A stretch of 64,000 nucleotides of DNA, taken from positions 752,268-816,267 of the forward strand of contig JBMYRB010000001.1 of the NCBI GenBank assembly GCA_049601915.1, written 5' to 3'. The position numbers and the translations under genes are program-made. Source of the stretch: UBA8079 sp049601915. GTDB lineage: Bacteria; Pseudomonadota; Alphaproteobacteria; UBA6615. The notes under the pieces are model-generated. The model did no database searches. It had not been told where the DNA came from and saw only the letters and a list, made by a program, of their open reading frames with translations. Positions 1-9,062 of this stretch are shown here, piece by piece; position 1 is the first letter of the stretch, and the number at the start of each line of letters is the position of its first letter.

Positions 1-1
1 G

Positions 2-1354
2 CAAGCCGACTTCCGGACGCATCTACTGGCGAGCTGCAACCAGCTTGGCGCGGCGACGGGCTATGGCCGCGGTTTCGATACCGTACGCACGACATCCGAC
101 TTCCGGCTGCTGCTCGAACAGCGGGTCGGCCGGACCGTGCGTTTTCAAGTCGAAGCGCTTCGCGCCGCGGAGACTACAACCGATCTCGAGCGGGTGAAGG
201 TTGATTTCGCCCTGTTTCTCGATGGACTCGTCGAGATGATCGAACATCACGACAAATCGCTCTGGCCGCAGAAGCTCAGGGGTATCAATAGCTGGGTTGC
301 CGAAGGCTGCCGGGCCGAGCGGGCGTTGCTGGAACACAATCCCGACATTGTCTTCGACAAGGTTATGAATATCGCGCCGGGCATATACTGGCGCTTTCTC
401 GGCGAGCAAAACCCGGGAGGCCTGCGCCTGTTCCGACATCGTGCCGTCGAATCCGTCAAATGGCGGACACGCCGCTGGGTCGCATCGCAGACGCTTTGGC
501 CGTTTCTCGCCATGTCGCATTTTCCGGTTATTTTCGGCGACATCGTCGCGCCGCTGTGCCGCGTCATCGAAGAGAATCAGGACGATCGCTGGTTCATCTA
601 TATGCACATGATGGATGTGCATGACTGCCGTTCGATCAGCCGGCCGTGGCACCTGTTCGGCCGTCTGCGCTACCTGCCGCGCTGGACCGTGGCGCGCCTG
701 CGCGGCCAGACGCGCCGGCGCTGGCTCTACGACACTGCGCTGATGTATGTCGACGGCCTACTCGGCAGAGTTCTGACGACGCTCGAGCGCACCGGCCAGC
801 TCGACGACACCGTAATTCTCGCGACCGGCGACCATGGTCTCTACTACGCCGAAAGCCCCCGCAAGAAATCGAGCATCGGTTCGCGTACCCATTACGAGGA
901 TATCGAGGTTCCCCTGATCCTGGCCAACGCACCCGCGGACCCGGTTGATTCCGGGATGACCGATAGCATGGGTATGACGGCGTCTTTCCTCGATTCTCTT
1001 GGCGTGTCCGGCCATGAAAGCTTCAAGGGCGTCAGCGTTTTTCGTGGCGGCAAACCAGCCATCGTCTCGGAGAGTTGCGGCAGCGGGAACGCCGATATTG
1101 CGCGTCGCAAGATCTATTTCACCGTGACCTCGCCCACGCACAAGATCATGGCGACGCTGGATGGCAACCGGCTGGCCGTCGAGCAGCTCTATGACAAGCA
1201 GGCCGACCCGCGCGAGTTGCAGAACATCGTCGACGACCCGGCACAGCAATCCGCGATCGAGCAGCTGACCGCGTATCTCCGGGCCGAGCGTGCCGAGATC
1301 TTTGCGCTGCGCGAAGCGGGTGCCACGACATCTTCCGCGCAGGAGGTCGCCTGA
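2..1354 (+). CDS. Sulfatase / alkaline-phosphatase-superfamily protein, 5' end outside window
   Basis: The reading frame is open from the first bases of the window, so the N-terminus, which would hold the formylglycine site and the first metal ligands, is missing. What remains is about 450 residues. The metal-binding ATGDHG motif of sulfatases is encoded near 823-840, followed by HYEDIEVPLIL, the usual downstream strand of this fold, and an RDGxx-like region is replaced by ADPRELQNIVDDP, typical of sulfatase C-termini. The family hydrolyses sulfate esters or transfers phospho-groups. The gene sits 3 bp before a capsule-type transferase, so it may trim or modify the cell's own glycan. Whether it is a true sulfatase or a phosphoglycerol/phosphoethanolamine transferase relative cannot be decided without the N-terminus. 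Confidence 0.75.
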   Translation, partial: QADFRTHLLASCNQLGAATGYGRGFDTVRTTSDFRLLLEQRVGRTVRFQVEALRAAETTTDLERVKVDFALFLDGLVEMIEHHDKSLWPQKLRGINSWVAEGCRAERALLEHNPDIVFDKVMNIAPGIYWRFLGEQNPGGLRLFRHRAVESVKWRTRRWVASQTLWPFLAMSHFPVIFGDIVAPLCRVIEENQDDRWFIYMHMMDVHDCRSISRPWHLFGRLRYLPRWTVARLRGQTRRRWLYDTALMYVDGLLGRVLTTLERTGQLDDTVILATGDHGLYYAESPRKKSSIGSRTHYEDIEVPLILANAPADPVDSGMTDSMGMTASFLDSLGVSGHESFKGVSVFRGGKPAIVSESCGSGNADIARRKIYFTVTSPTHKIMATLDGNRLAVEQLYDKQADPRELQNIVDDPAQQSAIEQLTAYLRAERAEIFALREAGATTSSAQEVA

Positions 1355-1357
1355 CCG

Positions 1358-2875
1358 ATGCCGGCGTCAACCAGCGAACCAGAACATATCGGCAAACGCA
1401 TGAGCTTACTTCCCACGCAATGCATTCTGTTCGAGGGAACGGGCGACGAACGCAAGTTCATGATGCCGATGCTGCGCATGCTCAAAGAGCAGCAAGGTGC
1501 CCGGCTGATCGGCCTCGTGCGCTTCACGCAAGACATCAAGCCGCTGCTCGACACCGGTATGTTCGAAGCGGTGTATGCCACCTCGGAGATGCTCGACCAT
1601 CTGCCGCCCGACGACGAGGAACTGATTCCGGCGGCCCGTGACATCGAGCAGCGCTTCGACACGGTGTTTCACTACAACCTCGCCGACCGGCGCCTGTACT
1701 TCACCGGCAGCACGTCTTTTCCCTACACCAAGATCGAAACGTCACTGCCCTATCGTGAGTGGATCCGTCAGTTTGTCGCGATGTACCACGCGGTCGAAGA
1801 AATCATGGAGCGTCACGGGGTCACCCTCGCCATGAACGGCCGGCGCGTCGTCTGCGACGTCGCCCGCGGCCGCGGCATTCCCAGCCGTTGCCTCGGCTAT
1901 TCCTTCCTGCACGACCGGATGATCTGGAAGGACGGCATGAAGGTGAATGGCGAGTGGATGCTGGCGGCACACCAGCGCATACGTGCCGCCGGTAAACAAT
2001 TGTCATCGGATATGCTGGAGCCGCCGCCCTTTCACATGGATATCCGCCGCAAGTTCTTCGCCGGCATCAGTCTGCGCGTGTTGCTGAAGACCACGATTCT
2101 CATTCTTGTGCGCACCACCTATTGGCATTTGCGCCGGTATGACAAGGTTACGCGCTTCGGCTATAGCCCCTGGCGGCACATCAAGTTTCATTTCAAGCGG
2201 CGCAGCGTCTTTCGCCATCTCGTGCGCAAGAGCATGACCGCCGAAGAGCTGACGCAGGCGGGCCATCCGTTTGTCTTCATGCCTTTACAGATGGAGCCCG
2301 AAGTCCTGCTGTCGGGACAGACGCCGGAATTCTTCGACCAGACCGCGATGATCCATCAGGTCGCCAAGGAACTTCCCGTCGGCACCTACCTGGCGATCAA
2401 GGATCATGTGCCGGCGCTCGGCTATCGCGACTTAAGCTTCTACCGAATGCTCGACACTATGCCGAATGTTCTGCTGATCGATCCGCGAGAATTTGCCATC
2501 CCGCTGATCCAGAAGTCCCGGGCAGTCGTTTCGTTGCTTGGGCGCAGTGCTTTCGAGGCCGCGGCGTTCGGTGTGCCGGTGCTGGCCTATAGCCCGAGCC
2601 TCTATTTTGGCCATTTGCCGCATGTCGACGTCGCCACTGATCTCGCGCAGACCGGCGAGGTCCTGACCCGGCTTGTCGACTATAGCGACGCCGAGCGCGC
2701 CGCGTTCGCGCGTGAGGGCGAGTTCATGCTCGCCGCGATGCATGAGACGACCATCGATCCGGCTGAATACGAGAAGCCAGAAGATCTTGGTGGCGCCTTG
2801 TATTCCAGTCTTGAAGCGACGTTCGACGACGCGTCACCAACCGCTGCCGAAGAAGGGATCCGCAATGCCAACTGA
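1358..2875 (+). CDS. Capsule-synthesis-type glycosyltransferase (KpsS/KpsC-like)
   Basis: A 505-residue cytoplasmic protein with no signal peptide. The C-terminal half carries a GT-B-like pattern seen in capsule Kdo-transferase and capsule-synthesis families: FVFMPLQMEPE, then LAIKDHVPALGYR, then LLGRSAFEAAAFGVPVLAYS, the acceptor/nucleotide region around residues 380-420. AGGAGG lies 11 bases ahead of ATG 1358, which supports this start; ATG 1400 is a weaker alternative. It directly follows the sulfatase-like gene and overlaps the start of the dioxygenase gene. Assignment to the capsule-synthesis family is by motif pattern only; donor and acceptor are unknown. Confidence 0.6.
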   Translation: MPASTSEPEHIGKRMSLLPTQCILFEGTGDERKFMMPMLRMLKEQQGARLIGLVRFTQDIKPLLDTGMFEAVYATSEMLDHLPPDDEELIPAARDIEQRFDTVFHYNLADRRLYFTGSTSFPYTKIETSLPYREWIRQFVAMYHAVEEIMERHGVTLAMNGRRVVCDVARGRGIPSRCLGYSFLHDRMIWKDGMKVNGEWMLAAHQRIRAAGKQLSSDMLEPPPFHMDIRRKFFAGISLRVLLKTTILILVRTTYWHLRRYDKVTRFGYSPWRHIKFHFKRRSVFRHLVRKSMTAEELTQAGHPFVFMPLQMEPEVLLSGQTPEFFDQTAMIHQVAKELPVGTYLAIKDHVPALGYRDLSFYRMLDTMPNVLLIDPREFAIPLIQKSRAVVSLLGRSAFEAAAFGVPVLAYSPSLYFGHLPHVDVATDLAQTGEVLTRLVDYSDAERAAFAREGEFMLAAMHETTIDPAEYEKPEDLGGALYSSLEATFDDASPTAAEEGIRNAN

Positions 2876-3854
2876 TCCAGAGACGATTGTTCGTGATGCA
2901 TCCGAAGCGTCGCTTCCCGATTCGTACATCATCGAGGGCGAGAACCCGGATATCGATCTCGCCGTCCGCAACTTGCGTGAACGCGGCTATGTCATCCTGC
3001 GCGGATGTTTGCCGAAGGACGCGGTCGATGCCGTCGCCGCGCGTACCGAAGAGATGCTTCGTCGGCCATCGGTCGCCGGGGTGTGGGGCTATTACCGCGC
3101 CGATCATCAGAAGAAGGTGATCCAGCCGACCTTGCTGGGGGCACCGGTCTATCCGGTCATCGCCAACGAGCGGGTGCTCGATATCACGGAGGCCTATCTG
3201 GGCAGCAAATGTATCCTTGCCGAGACGAACCTCAAGGCTGATCGCGGCATGGGCTATGTCTATTTCCCGATGCACTCGGATTTCGCTGCGGGCTGGCGCA
3301 AGAGCACGGATCATGTTTCGCCGATCACCGAGGAAACTATGAAAATGCCGCTTGGTATCGGCGGCGCGATCTATTTGCACGACACATCGGAAGGCGCGTT
3401 CAGCTACTGCACCGGGACACACAAGCTTGGCGCGCCACATGGCCAGCGCCTGAACAGCTACCCGAAGGCCATGCAGGACGAAATTCTGTCGACGAAGGTG
3501 CGGCTCGACGGTCGCAAGGGCGATATCGTTCTATTCGACGACAGCGGCTTTCATGGTCCCGACCATCCGTCGCGCGCCGACCGCACGCTGATTCTCGTTG
3601 ATTACTATCGGACCGACATTTTCGGCAACGAGCAGGTCACCCCGCTACCCATCTGGAGCTGCGACATCGGCGGCCTGTCGCCGCGCCAGCTGCGCGTGCT
3701 GGGGGCCGACAGCAGTCACGTCCGGCCGTTCGACCGGTACAAGTGGAACAAGATAAAGAACACCTGGACGTTTGGTCTGATCACGTTCCTGATCGAGAAC
3801 GCCTTTATTGGCTCCCACCTCCGCATGAAGATCAAATCGATGCTGTCCAAATGA
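2865..3854 (+). CDS. Phytanoyl-CoA dioxygenase (PhyH) family oxygenase
   Basis: A 329-residue non-haem Fe(II)/2-oxoglutarate oxygenase. The HxD iron motif is H137-S-D139 and the distal histidine is in GFHGPDHPSRADR (about H230), followed by the arginine that binds 2-oxoglutarate. The start ATG 2865 gives the usual PhyH length and overlaps the previous gene; the frame is open further upstream, but that extension lies inside the preceding coding region. PhyH proteins in glycan loci hydroxylate sugars or lipid carriers, yet the substrate here cannot be read from sequence. The gene's TGA overlaps the next gene's ATG, so the two are translationally coupled. Confidence 0.8.
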   Translation: MPTDPETIVRDASEASLPDSYIIEGENPDIDLAVRNLRERGYVILRGCLPKDAVDAVAARTEEMLRRPSVAGVWGYYRADHQKKVIQPTLLGAPVYPVIANERVLDITEAYLGSKCILAETNLKADRGMGYVYFPMHSDFAAGWRKSTDHVSPITEETMKMPLGIGGAIYLHDTSEGAFSYCTGTHKLGAPHGQRLNSYPKAMQDEILSTKVRLDGRKGDIVLFDDSGFHGPDHPSRADRTLILVDYYRTDIFGNEQVTPLPIWSCDIGGLSPRQLRVLGADSSHVRPFDRYKWNKIKNTWTFGLITFLIENAFIGSHLRMKIKSMLSK

Positions 3855-4807
3855 CTATTGCTCACACCCTCGGCCATGCTCTGCCGCCGCTCGTGAAACG
3901 GTTCCTGCAACCGAAATGGCACAAATTGCGCGACTACGTGCTGTTCCGCCTTCGCTTGAAGGGGCGGCTCTATCGCGACCGCTCGATTGCCGAATGGGTG
4001 GCTGTTCGCCAGCTGGATGGACGTGACCTTGCGGTGCCTGTGCGCTCCTACCGGCAGTTTCGCCGCTACTATCAGTTCGGCCGCCAGGGTGATCGCGACG
4101 TGGTGTTTGCGTGGCTGCGACGTATCGATGATTGTGAGATGTTCTACGACATCGGCTCTTCGAACGGCTTTGAAGGCTTCCTCGTTAACCATCTGTGGGG
4201 CTGCAGGATCGCGTTTGTCGAGCCGTTCACGCCGAGTGTCGAGACCATTCTCAAGACGATTGTGCTGCAGGACCCCGACAAGCTTGATGATTTCGAAGTG
4301 ATCCAGGCCGGCTGTGACGAGAAGATGGACCACTGCAAGCTCTACATGCATCACGGCCCCATACCCGGCGCCAACCGCAACTCGGTGGGAAAACCGGAAA
4401 GCTATGATCGTGGCGGCCGACAGACTCAGCCGGTCCTTTGCCATCAATGGCTCATGACCGTCTCGCTCGACGGCTTGCACGACGCACTCGGTTTGCCGCA
4501 ACCGACACATGTGAAGATCGATGTCGATGGTTTTGAGAACCATGTCATGGTCGGCGCGAAACGGTTGCTTGCCGAGCGTCAGGTGCGCTCCTGGGCGATC
4601 GAGCTGAACGGCGTTGAGAACCGCGAGTCGGTGACGGCGACGATGCGCGATGCCGGCTACGAGGTTATGGCCGAATGGGAACACTATCCCGGCTCCGAGT
4701 ATTATTCCGGCGACGCGATTTTCGTGCGTGATGACCTAGTTGAGGAATACCGGGAGCGTCTGGCGCGCGACCTGCCGGAAATTCGCGAGCACCAGCCGAA
4801 ATCATGA
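3851..4807 (+). CDS. FkbM family SAM-dependent methyltransferase
   Basis: A 318-residue protein. The SAM-binding glycine motif is YDIGSSNGFEG (from Y99). The FkbM signature KIDVDGFENHVMVGA begins at K222. The family O-methylates hydroxyls of sugars and macrolides. ATG 3851 overlaps the PhyH stop (ATGA) and the gene's own stop overlaps the next ATG at 4804. A likely role is capping or tailoring a glycan residue, perhaps after the neighbouring oxygenase adds a hydroxyl; that order is inference. Confidence 0.85.
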   Translation: MTIAHTLGHALPPLVKRFLQPKWHKLRDYVLFRLRLKGRLYRDRSIAEWVAVRQLDGRDLAVPVRSYRQFRRYYQFGRQGDRDVVFAWLRRIDDCEMFYDIGSSNGFEGFLVNHLWGCRIAFVEPFTPSVETILKTIVLQDPDKLDDFEVIQAGCDEKMDHCKLYMHHGPIPGANRNSVGKPESYDRGGRQTQPVLCHQWLMTVSLDGLHDALGLPQPTHVKIDVDGFENHVMVGAKRLLAERQVRSWAIELNGVENRESVTATMRDAGYEVMAEWEHYPGSEYYSGDAIFVRDDLVEEYRERLARDLPEIREHQPKS

Positions 4808-5610
4808 CAGGGCCCGTTGCCTCCGGAATCACGACTGCGGCGTCCATCGCCCAAGGCCTGCGCACGCTTGGCCTGGACGCCGGCGATATCGTCTGCGTCC
4901 ACGTCGGCATGAAGTCGCTCGGTCTCGTCATCGGCGGCACGCGTGCCGTGGTCGAAGCATTGACCACGGCGGTCGGGCCCGACGGCACGATCATGATGCC
5001 GGCCTTTTCCGGTGACCTGTCGGATCCGGCCGAATGGCAATACCCGCCGGCACCCGCCGATCGTATCGATGAGATCCGTGCGCAGATACCGGCCTACGAC
5101 CCGGCGTGCACGCCGACGCGCGGTATCGGCCAGGTTGCCGAGTACTTTCGCAACTATCCCGGCGTGCGGCGGTCGCCGCACCCGCAATCCTCGTTCGCGG
5201 CACTCGGCGCCGCGGCGGACGCTCTTGTCGCGGAACACCCGTACGACAATCGCTTCGGTCCATCCTCGCCGCTCGGCAAGCTGGTCGACCTCGACGGCAA
5301 GGTTCTGCTGATTGGTGCGCCGCACGATACGGTGTCGCTGTTTCACATGACCCAGCACCTTATTGGCGACGTGCCGCATATCGACAAGTCAGCTCCGGTC
5401 ATCGAGAACGGGGCGCGGCGCTGGGTCGCCTATCGCGATATCGAGTATCCGATCGACTGGTTCATCCCCGGCGTCGCCGCTCTGATCGAGGCGGGCATCG
5501 CGCGAGCGGGACATCTGGGCGCGGCCGCTTGCGTGACGTTTTCCGCCGCGCCGGCCATCGAATTCCTCGTCGACTGGCGTCGGCGCAACGCAACACAGTC
5601 CGAAAGCTAG
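4804..5610 (+). CDS. AAC(3)-family N-acetyltransferase-like protein
   Basis: A 268-residue protein with the antibiotic_NAT fold pattern: DGTIMMPAFS near residues 60-70, then TRGIGQVAEYFR, SPHPQSSFAALG with the family's conserved SxHPxxSfaA element, and VLLIGAPHDTVSLFHM. AAC(3)-like proteins acetylate amines using acetyl-CoA. Many alphaproteobacterial members sit in polysaccharide loci and are not drug-resistance genes. The position just before the amidotransferase module suggests an amino sugar as acceptor, which is inference. Confidence 0.75.
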   Translation: MTGPVASGITTAASIAQGLRTLGLDAGDIVCVHVGMKSLGLVIGGTRAVVEALTTAVGPDGTIMMPAFSGDLSDPAEWQYPPAPADRIDEIRAQIPAYDPACTPTRGIGQVAEYFRNYPGVRRSPHPQSSFAALGAAADALVAEHPYDNRFGPSSPLGKLVDLDGKVLLIGAPHDTVSLFHMTQHLIGDVPHIDKSAPVIENGARRWVAYRDIEYPIDWFIPGVAALIEAGIARAGHLGAAACVTFSAAPAIEFLVDWRRRNATQSES

Positions 5611-5612
5611 TT

Positions 5613-6383
5613 ATGCCGGCACCGCGCCTGATCGCCCGCCTCGATATCAAGGGCCCAAACGTTATCAAGGGTATCCACCTGGAGGGCCTGCGCATCGTCG
5701 GCCAGCCGGGCCCGATGGCGCGCCGCTACTATGACGATGGGGTTGATGAGATCATTTACATGGATACCGTCGCATCGTTGTACGGTCGAAACAACATCCT
5801 GCCGGTGGTTGAAGATGCGGCACGGGACATATTTGTGCCGCTGACGGTCGGCGGTGGTATCCGCACGATCGATGATATCGTCGCTGCACTTCGGGCCGGG
5901 GCTGACAAGGTCGCCATCAACACGGCGGCCATTGCCCGGCCGGACTTTCTGCGCGAAGCGGCCGAGACCTTCGGTACCCAATGCATCGTCCTGTCGGTCG
6001 AGGCAAAGCGGCGCGGCGAGGGACGTTGGGAGGTGCTTACGGACAATGGCCGCGAGCGCACCGGTGTCGATGTGCTGGAATGGGTCGCCGAGGCGGAGCA
6101 GCTGGGCGCGGGAGAAATTCTCGTCACTTCGGTCGATGCGGAAGGAACGCGCCGGGGCTTCGATCATGACCTGTTTTGGGCCATACGCGCGAACGTGCGC
6201 GTACCGATTATCGGGTCCGGAGGCGCGGGCCAGGCCGCAGACGTTGTCGCCGCCGTCGTGGAGGACGAGCTCGATGCCGTCGCCTGCGCCAGTCTCTTCC
6301 ACTATGAACAATGTCCGCCGCAAACCTTGAAGGAACATATGCGCGAAGCGGGAATCCCCGTCCGGCCGGAGGCCGCGTCATGA
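5613..6383 (+). CDS. hisF: HisF-like imidazole-glycerol-phosphate synthase cyclase homologue (amidotransferase module)
   Basis: A 256-residue (beta/alpha)8 barrel. LIARLDIKGPNVIKGIHLEG replaces the histidine-pathway consensus IPCLDVKDGRVVKG; VGGGIR and TSVDAEGTRRGFD match the two phosphate/catalytic regions. ATG 5613 lies 2 bp after the previous stop; a longer open frame upstream runs across the acetyltransferase gene and is not credible. With HisH and a WbpG-like enzyme next to it, this is the HisF2 type known from Pseudomonas and Campylobacter glycan clusters, where it helps deliver ammonia for acetamidino formation, not for histidine synthesis. No other his genes are nearby. Confidence 0.85.
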   Translation: MPAPRLIARLDIKGPNVIKGIHLEGLRIVGQPGPMARRYYDDGVDEIIYMDTVASLYGRNNILPVVEDAARDIFVPLTVGGGIRTIDDIVAALRAGADKVAINTAAIARPDFLREAAETFGTQCIVLSVEAKRRGEGRWEVLTDNGRERTGVDVLEWVAEAEQLGAGEILVTSVDAEGTRRGFDHDLFWAIRANVRVPIIGSGGAGQAADVVAAVVEDELDAVACASLFHYEQCPPQTLKEHMREAGIPVRPEAAS

Positions 6384-7015
6384 TCGTTGTTGTCGACTAT
6401 GGCCGCGGTAATCTGTTCAGCCTGGGCCAGGCCCTGCGTCAGCTCGGCGCCGACTATGTCATCTCCGACGACCCGGACGCGCTAGCGCGCGCCGAGCGGA
6501 TCATCTTCCCTGGCGTGGGTGCCTTCGGTGATGCGATGGCCGGCTTGCGTGAACGCGGGCTGGTCGATCCGCTGCGCGCGGCGGTCCAGTCGGGAACACC
6601 GATCTTGGGCATCTGCGTTGGTTGCCAGCTGCTGCTGACTCGTGGTGAGGAGTTCGGCCAGCATGACGGTCTCGACCTGATTCCGGGCACCGTGGCGCGG
6701 CTGCCCGAGCCGAAAGCCGATGATCCGGATCGCGCGCGCATCCCCAATGTCGGCTGGCGGCCGCTCGATTTTCGTGAATCCGCGCCGCTGGTCGGCACCC
6801 CGCGGCCCGATGATTGGATGTATTTCGTTCATTCCTATGCGCCGATGGTCGATCGGGAAAGCGACATCGCTGCAACAATTCGTATAAACGGTGCCGACAT
6901 TCCCGTCGCGATCGCGCGGGACAATATCGTCGGCGTACAGTTTCACCCCGAGAAAAGCGGCCCGGCCGGCCTCCGGCTGCTGGCGCGGTTCCTAGAAGCG
7001 GAAAACGGTTCATGA
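6380..7015 (+). CDS. hisH: HisH-like glutamine amidotransferase subunit
   Basis: A 211-residue class I glutamine amidotransferase. The nucleophile region is GICVGCQLL (usual GICxGMQ) and the His-Glu pair is in VGVQFHPEKSG. The start overlaps the hisF stop (ATGA at 6380-6383) and the end overlaps wbpG. It hydrolyses glutamine and should feed ammonia to the HisF-like partner and on to the WbpG-like enzyme. The Met-to-Cys change after the nucleophile loop is a small departure from most HisH proteins. Confidence 0.87.
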   Translation: MIVVVDYGRGNLFSLGQALRQLGADYVISDDPDALARAERIIFPGVGAFGDAMAGLRERGLVDPLRAAVQSGTPILGICVGCQLLLTRGEEFGQHDGLDLIPGTVARLPEPKADDPDRARIPNVGWRPLDFRESAPLVGTPRPDDWMYFVHSYAPMVDRESDIAATIRINGADIPVAIARDNIVGVQFHPEKSGPAGLRLLARFLEAENGS

Positions 7016-8331
7016 CGACACTGACCCAGTCGAACGAGGCTGCCGAGCGCGCGGTTATCGAGCGCGACGGCAAGCGCTACCTGCGCACCGAAACCGACGA
7101 TCTGCTGGAGATCAAATACGGCCTGCCGGGTGAGGTGGCGTTCTGTCGGCGTTGCGTGATCTCGAACCAGCGGCCGTCCTCGGCGGTCGAGTTTGCGCAC
7201 ACCAAAGATTCGAAGAAATCGACAATCCATTTCGACGAGGATGGAATCTGCGATGCCTGCCGCTATGCCGAGCAGAAAGATCGTGGCGTCGATTGGGAAG
7301 AACGTCGCGCCCAGCTTGTCGAACTGTGTGATCGTTTTCGTTCGCACAACGGGTCGTATGACTGCCTGGTGCCCGGGTCGGGCGGCAAGGATTCGATCTA
7401 CGCGGCGATGGTGCTGAAGCGTGAGTACGGCATGCACCCGCTCACGGTGACGTGGGCGCCACATCTCTACACGGATGTCGGCTGGCACAACCACCAGGCG
7501 TGGGTGCATGAAGGCGGCTTCGACAATTACCTGTTCACCCCGGACGGGCAATTGCACCGCAAGCTCACACAGCTCGCCTACCGCAACCTGCTGCATCCGT
7601 TCCAGCCCTTCATCTTCGGGCAGAAGAACTACGCGCCGAAGATGGCCCAGCGCATGGGTATTCCGCTCGTTTTCTACGGCGAGAACGAAGCTGAGTACGG
7701 CAATCCGTCAAAGGACAACAGCGAGGCCAAGCGCAGCCTGTCCTATTTCGCACGCCAGTCATCGGCAAACGAGACGCTGTATTTCGGTGGTGTCCCGATG
7801 GAGGAGTTGCCCGCGCACGGCATCGAAACCGGCCAGATGGACCCCTATCTTCCCGGCAATACCGACGAGTTGATTGCGGCCAATATCGAGGTCCACTATC
7901 TCGGCTACTACATCAAATGGGTGCCGCAGGAGTGTTACTACTACTCGTCCGAGCATGTCGGCTTTCTCGCCGCCGAAGATCGCACCGAGGGTACCTACTC
8001 GAAATATAACTCGATCGACGACAAGACCGACCCGTACCATTACTGGACGACGTTGATGAAGTTCGGCATCGGCCGGACGACCTATGACGCTAGCCAGGAA
8101 ATCCGCAACGACCACATCACGCGCGAAGAAGGGGTCGCGCTGGTCGATCGCTATGACCAGGAATTCCCAAGCAAGCATTTCCCGGAATTTCTCAAATATC
8201 TGGACATGGAAGAGGGCGAGTTCTTCGAGATCGCCGACAGTTTCCGCTCGCCGCATTTGTGGGAGCCGAGCGCCGACGGCTGGACGCTGCGACACCGTGT
8301 GGAGAACCATGCGGAGACCTCAAGCGCATGA
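7012..8331 (+). CDS. wbpG: N-acetyl sugar amidotransferase (WbpG/PseA/PtmG family)
   Basis: A 439-residue ATP-pyrophosphatase-type enzyme. The PP-loop SGGKDS is residues 123-128. Two CxxC pairs (C45/C48 and C80/C83) flank it on the N-terminal side and look like a zinc site, as usual in this family. WbpG relatives convert an acetamido group on a nonulosonate or on ManNAcA into acetamidino, using ammonia from HisH/HisF. ATG 7012 overlaps the hisH stop and the end overlaps the CMP-sugar synthetase, so the four genes are one coupled unit. The most likely substrate is pseudaminic or legionaminic acid made by other genes of the cluster. Confidence 0.87.
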   Translation: MTTLTQSNEAAERAVIERDGKRYLRTETDDLLEIKYGLPGEVAFCRRCVISNQRPSSAVEFAHTKDSKKSTIHFDEDGICDACRYAEQKDRGVDWEERRAQLVELCDRFRSHNGSYDCLVPGSGGKDSIYAAMVLKREYGMHPLTVTWAPHLYTDVGWHNHQAWVHEGGFDNYLFTPDGQLHRKLTQLAYRNLLHPFQPFIFGQKNYAPKMAQRMGIPLVFYGENEAEYGNPSKDNSEAKRSLSYFARQSSANETLYFGGVPMEELPAHGIETGQMDPYLPGNTDELIAANIEVHYLGYYIKWVPQECYYYSSEHVGFLAAEDRTEGTYSKYNSIDDKTDPYHYWTTLMKFGIGRTTYDASQEIRNDHITREEGVALVDRYDQEFPSKHFPEFLKYLDMEEGEFFEIADSFRSPHLWEPSADGWTLRHRVENHAETSSA

Positions 8332-9062
8332 GCGTGACGCCGCTGCTCATCCTCGTCCCCGCGCGTGGCGGGTCCAAGAGGCTGGCGAGAAAGAATGTGC
8401 GGCCGCTGGCCGGGCGCTCGCTGATCGTGTGGACCGCCGATGCGATTGCGGAATCGGGCCTCGACGCCCCGGTATTGCTGACGACGGATGATGATGCTAT
8501 TGCCGCCGAGGGCGAACGTGCCGGGATGCAGGTGCCTTTTCGTCGCCCGGCGGATATTGCCGGCGACGCCGCGCCGACAATCGATGCCGTCTTGCACGGC
8601 CTCGATTGGTTCCGTGACGAACATGGCGGCGAACCCGAGACCGTCATGGTGCTGCAGCCGACATCGCCGCTGCGGGGCGGTTCCATCCTGCGCACCGCCG
8701 TGGAGCGGCTCAAAGAGCGGCCTGACGTCGACAGCGTGGTCGCGATGACCGCGGTCGGCCTGCCCGCAAATCATGTCTATGTCGCCGACGCCAATGGTTT
8801 TGTGCGAGCGATCAGCGATGATCGACGCTGTCCCGTCTATACGCCGAACGGCGCGCTTTATCTCGCACGGACGGAAAAAGTCCGCGCAGAGCGAACGCTT
8901 TATGCAGGAACGGTGCTGCCTCTCTTGCTCGACCCCGCGCGCGCGATTGATATCGACACGGAAGAGGACTGGCGCCTCGCCGAGGCGGTACTTGCCGCCG
9001 GTGAACTTCCGCCGGTCGCGTCCCATGAGGCAATGCCCTCGATACTGGATACACAACGATGA
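8328..9062 (+). CDS. Acylneuraminate/nonulosonate cytidylyltransferase
   Basis: A 244-residue CMP-sugar synthetase. The CTP-binding loop PARGGSKRLARKN is residues 11-23, and LQPTSPLRGG plus DIDTEEDW are the other family signatures. It activates a nonulosonic acid with CTP. A second, clearly PseF-like enzyme is at 18624 and a third broken copy at about 40,070-40,780, so this one probably serves a different acid, most plausibly a legionaminate-type or amidinated product. The start overlaps wbpG (ATGA). Confidence 0.85.
   Translation: MSVTPLLILVPARGGSKRLARKNVRPLAGRSLIVWTADAIAESGLDAPVLLTTDDDAIAAEGERAGMQVPFRRPADIAGDAAPTIDAVLHGLDWFRDEHGGEPETVMVLQPTSPLRGGSILRTAVERLKERPDVDSVVAMTAVGLPANHVYVADANGFVRAISDDRRCPVYTPNGALYLARTEKVRAERTLYAGTVLPLLLDPARAIDIDTEEDWRLAEAVLAAGELPPVASHEAMPSILDTQR

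Noticed and set aside
3716..4684. A 322-residue minus-strand open frame
   Set aside because: Opposite to the FkbM methyltransferase, which has clear catalytic motifs; no recognisable features in the antisense product.
4804..5610. Aminoglycoside resistance gene (AAC(3)) call
   Set aside because: The fold matches, but the gene is coupled within a glycan operon and no resistance context, promoter or mobile element is present. Reported as a glycan acetyltransferase-like protein.
5613..7015. Histidine biosynthesis hisF and hisH
   Set aside because: No hisA, hisB, hisI or hisE nearby, and HisF departs from the consensus at LDVKDGRVVKG. The neighbouring WbpG-like enzyme explains both genes.
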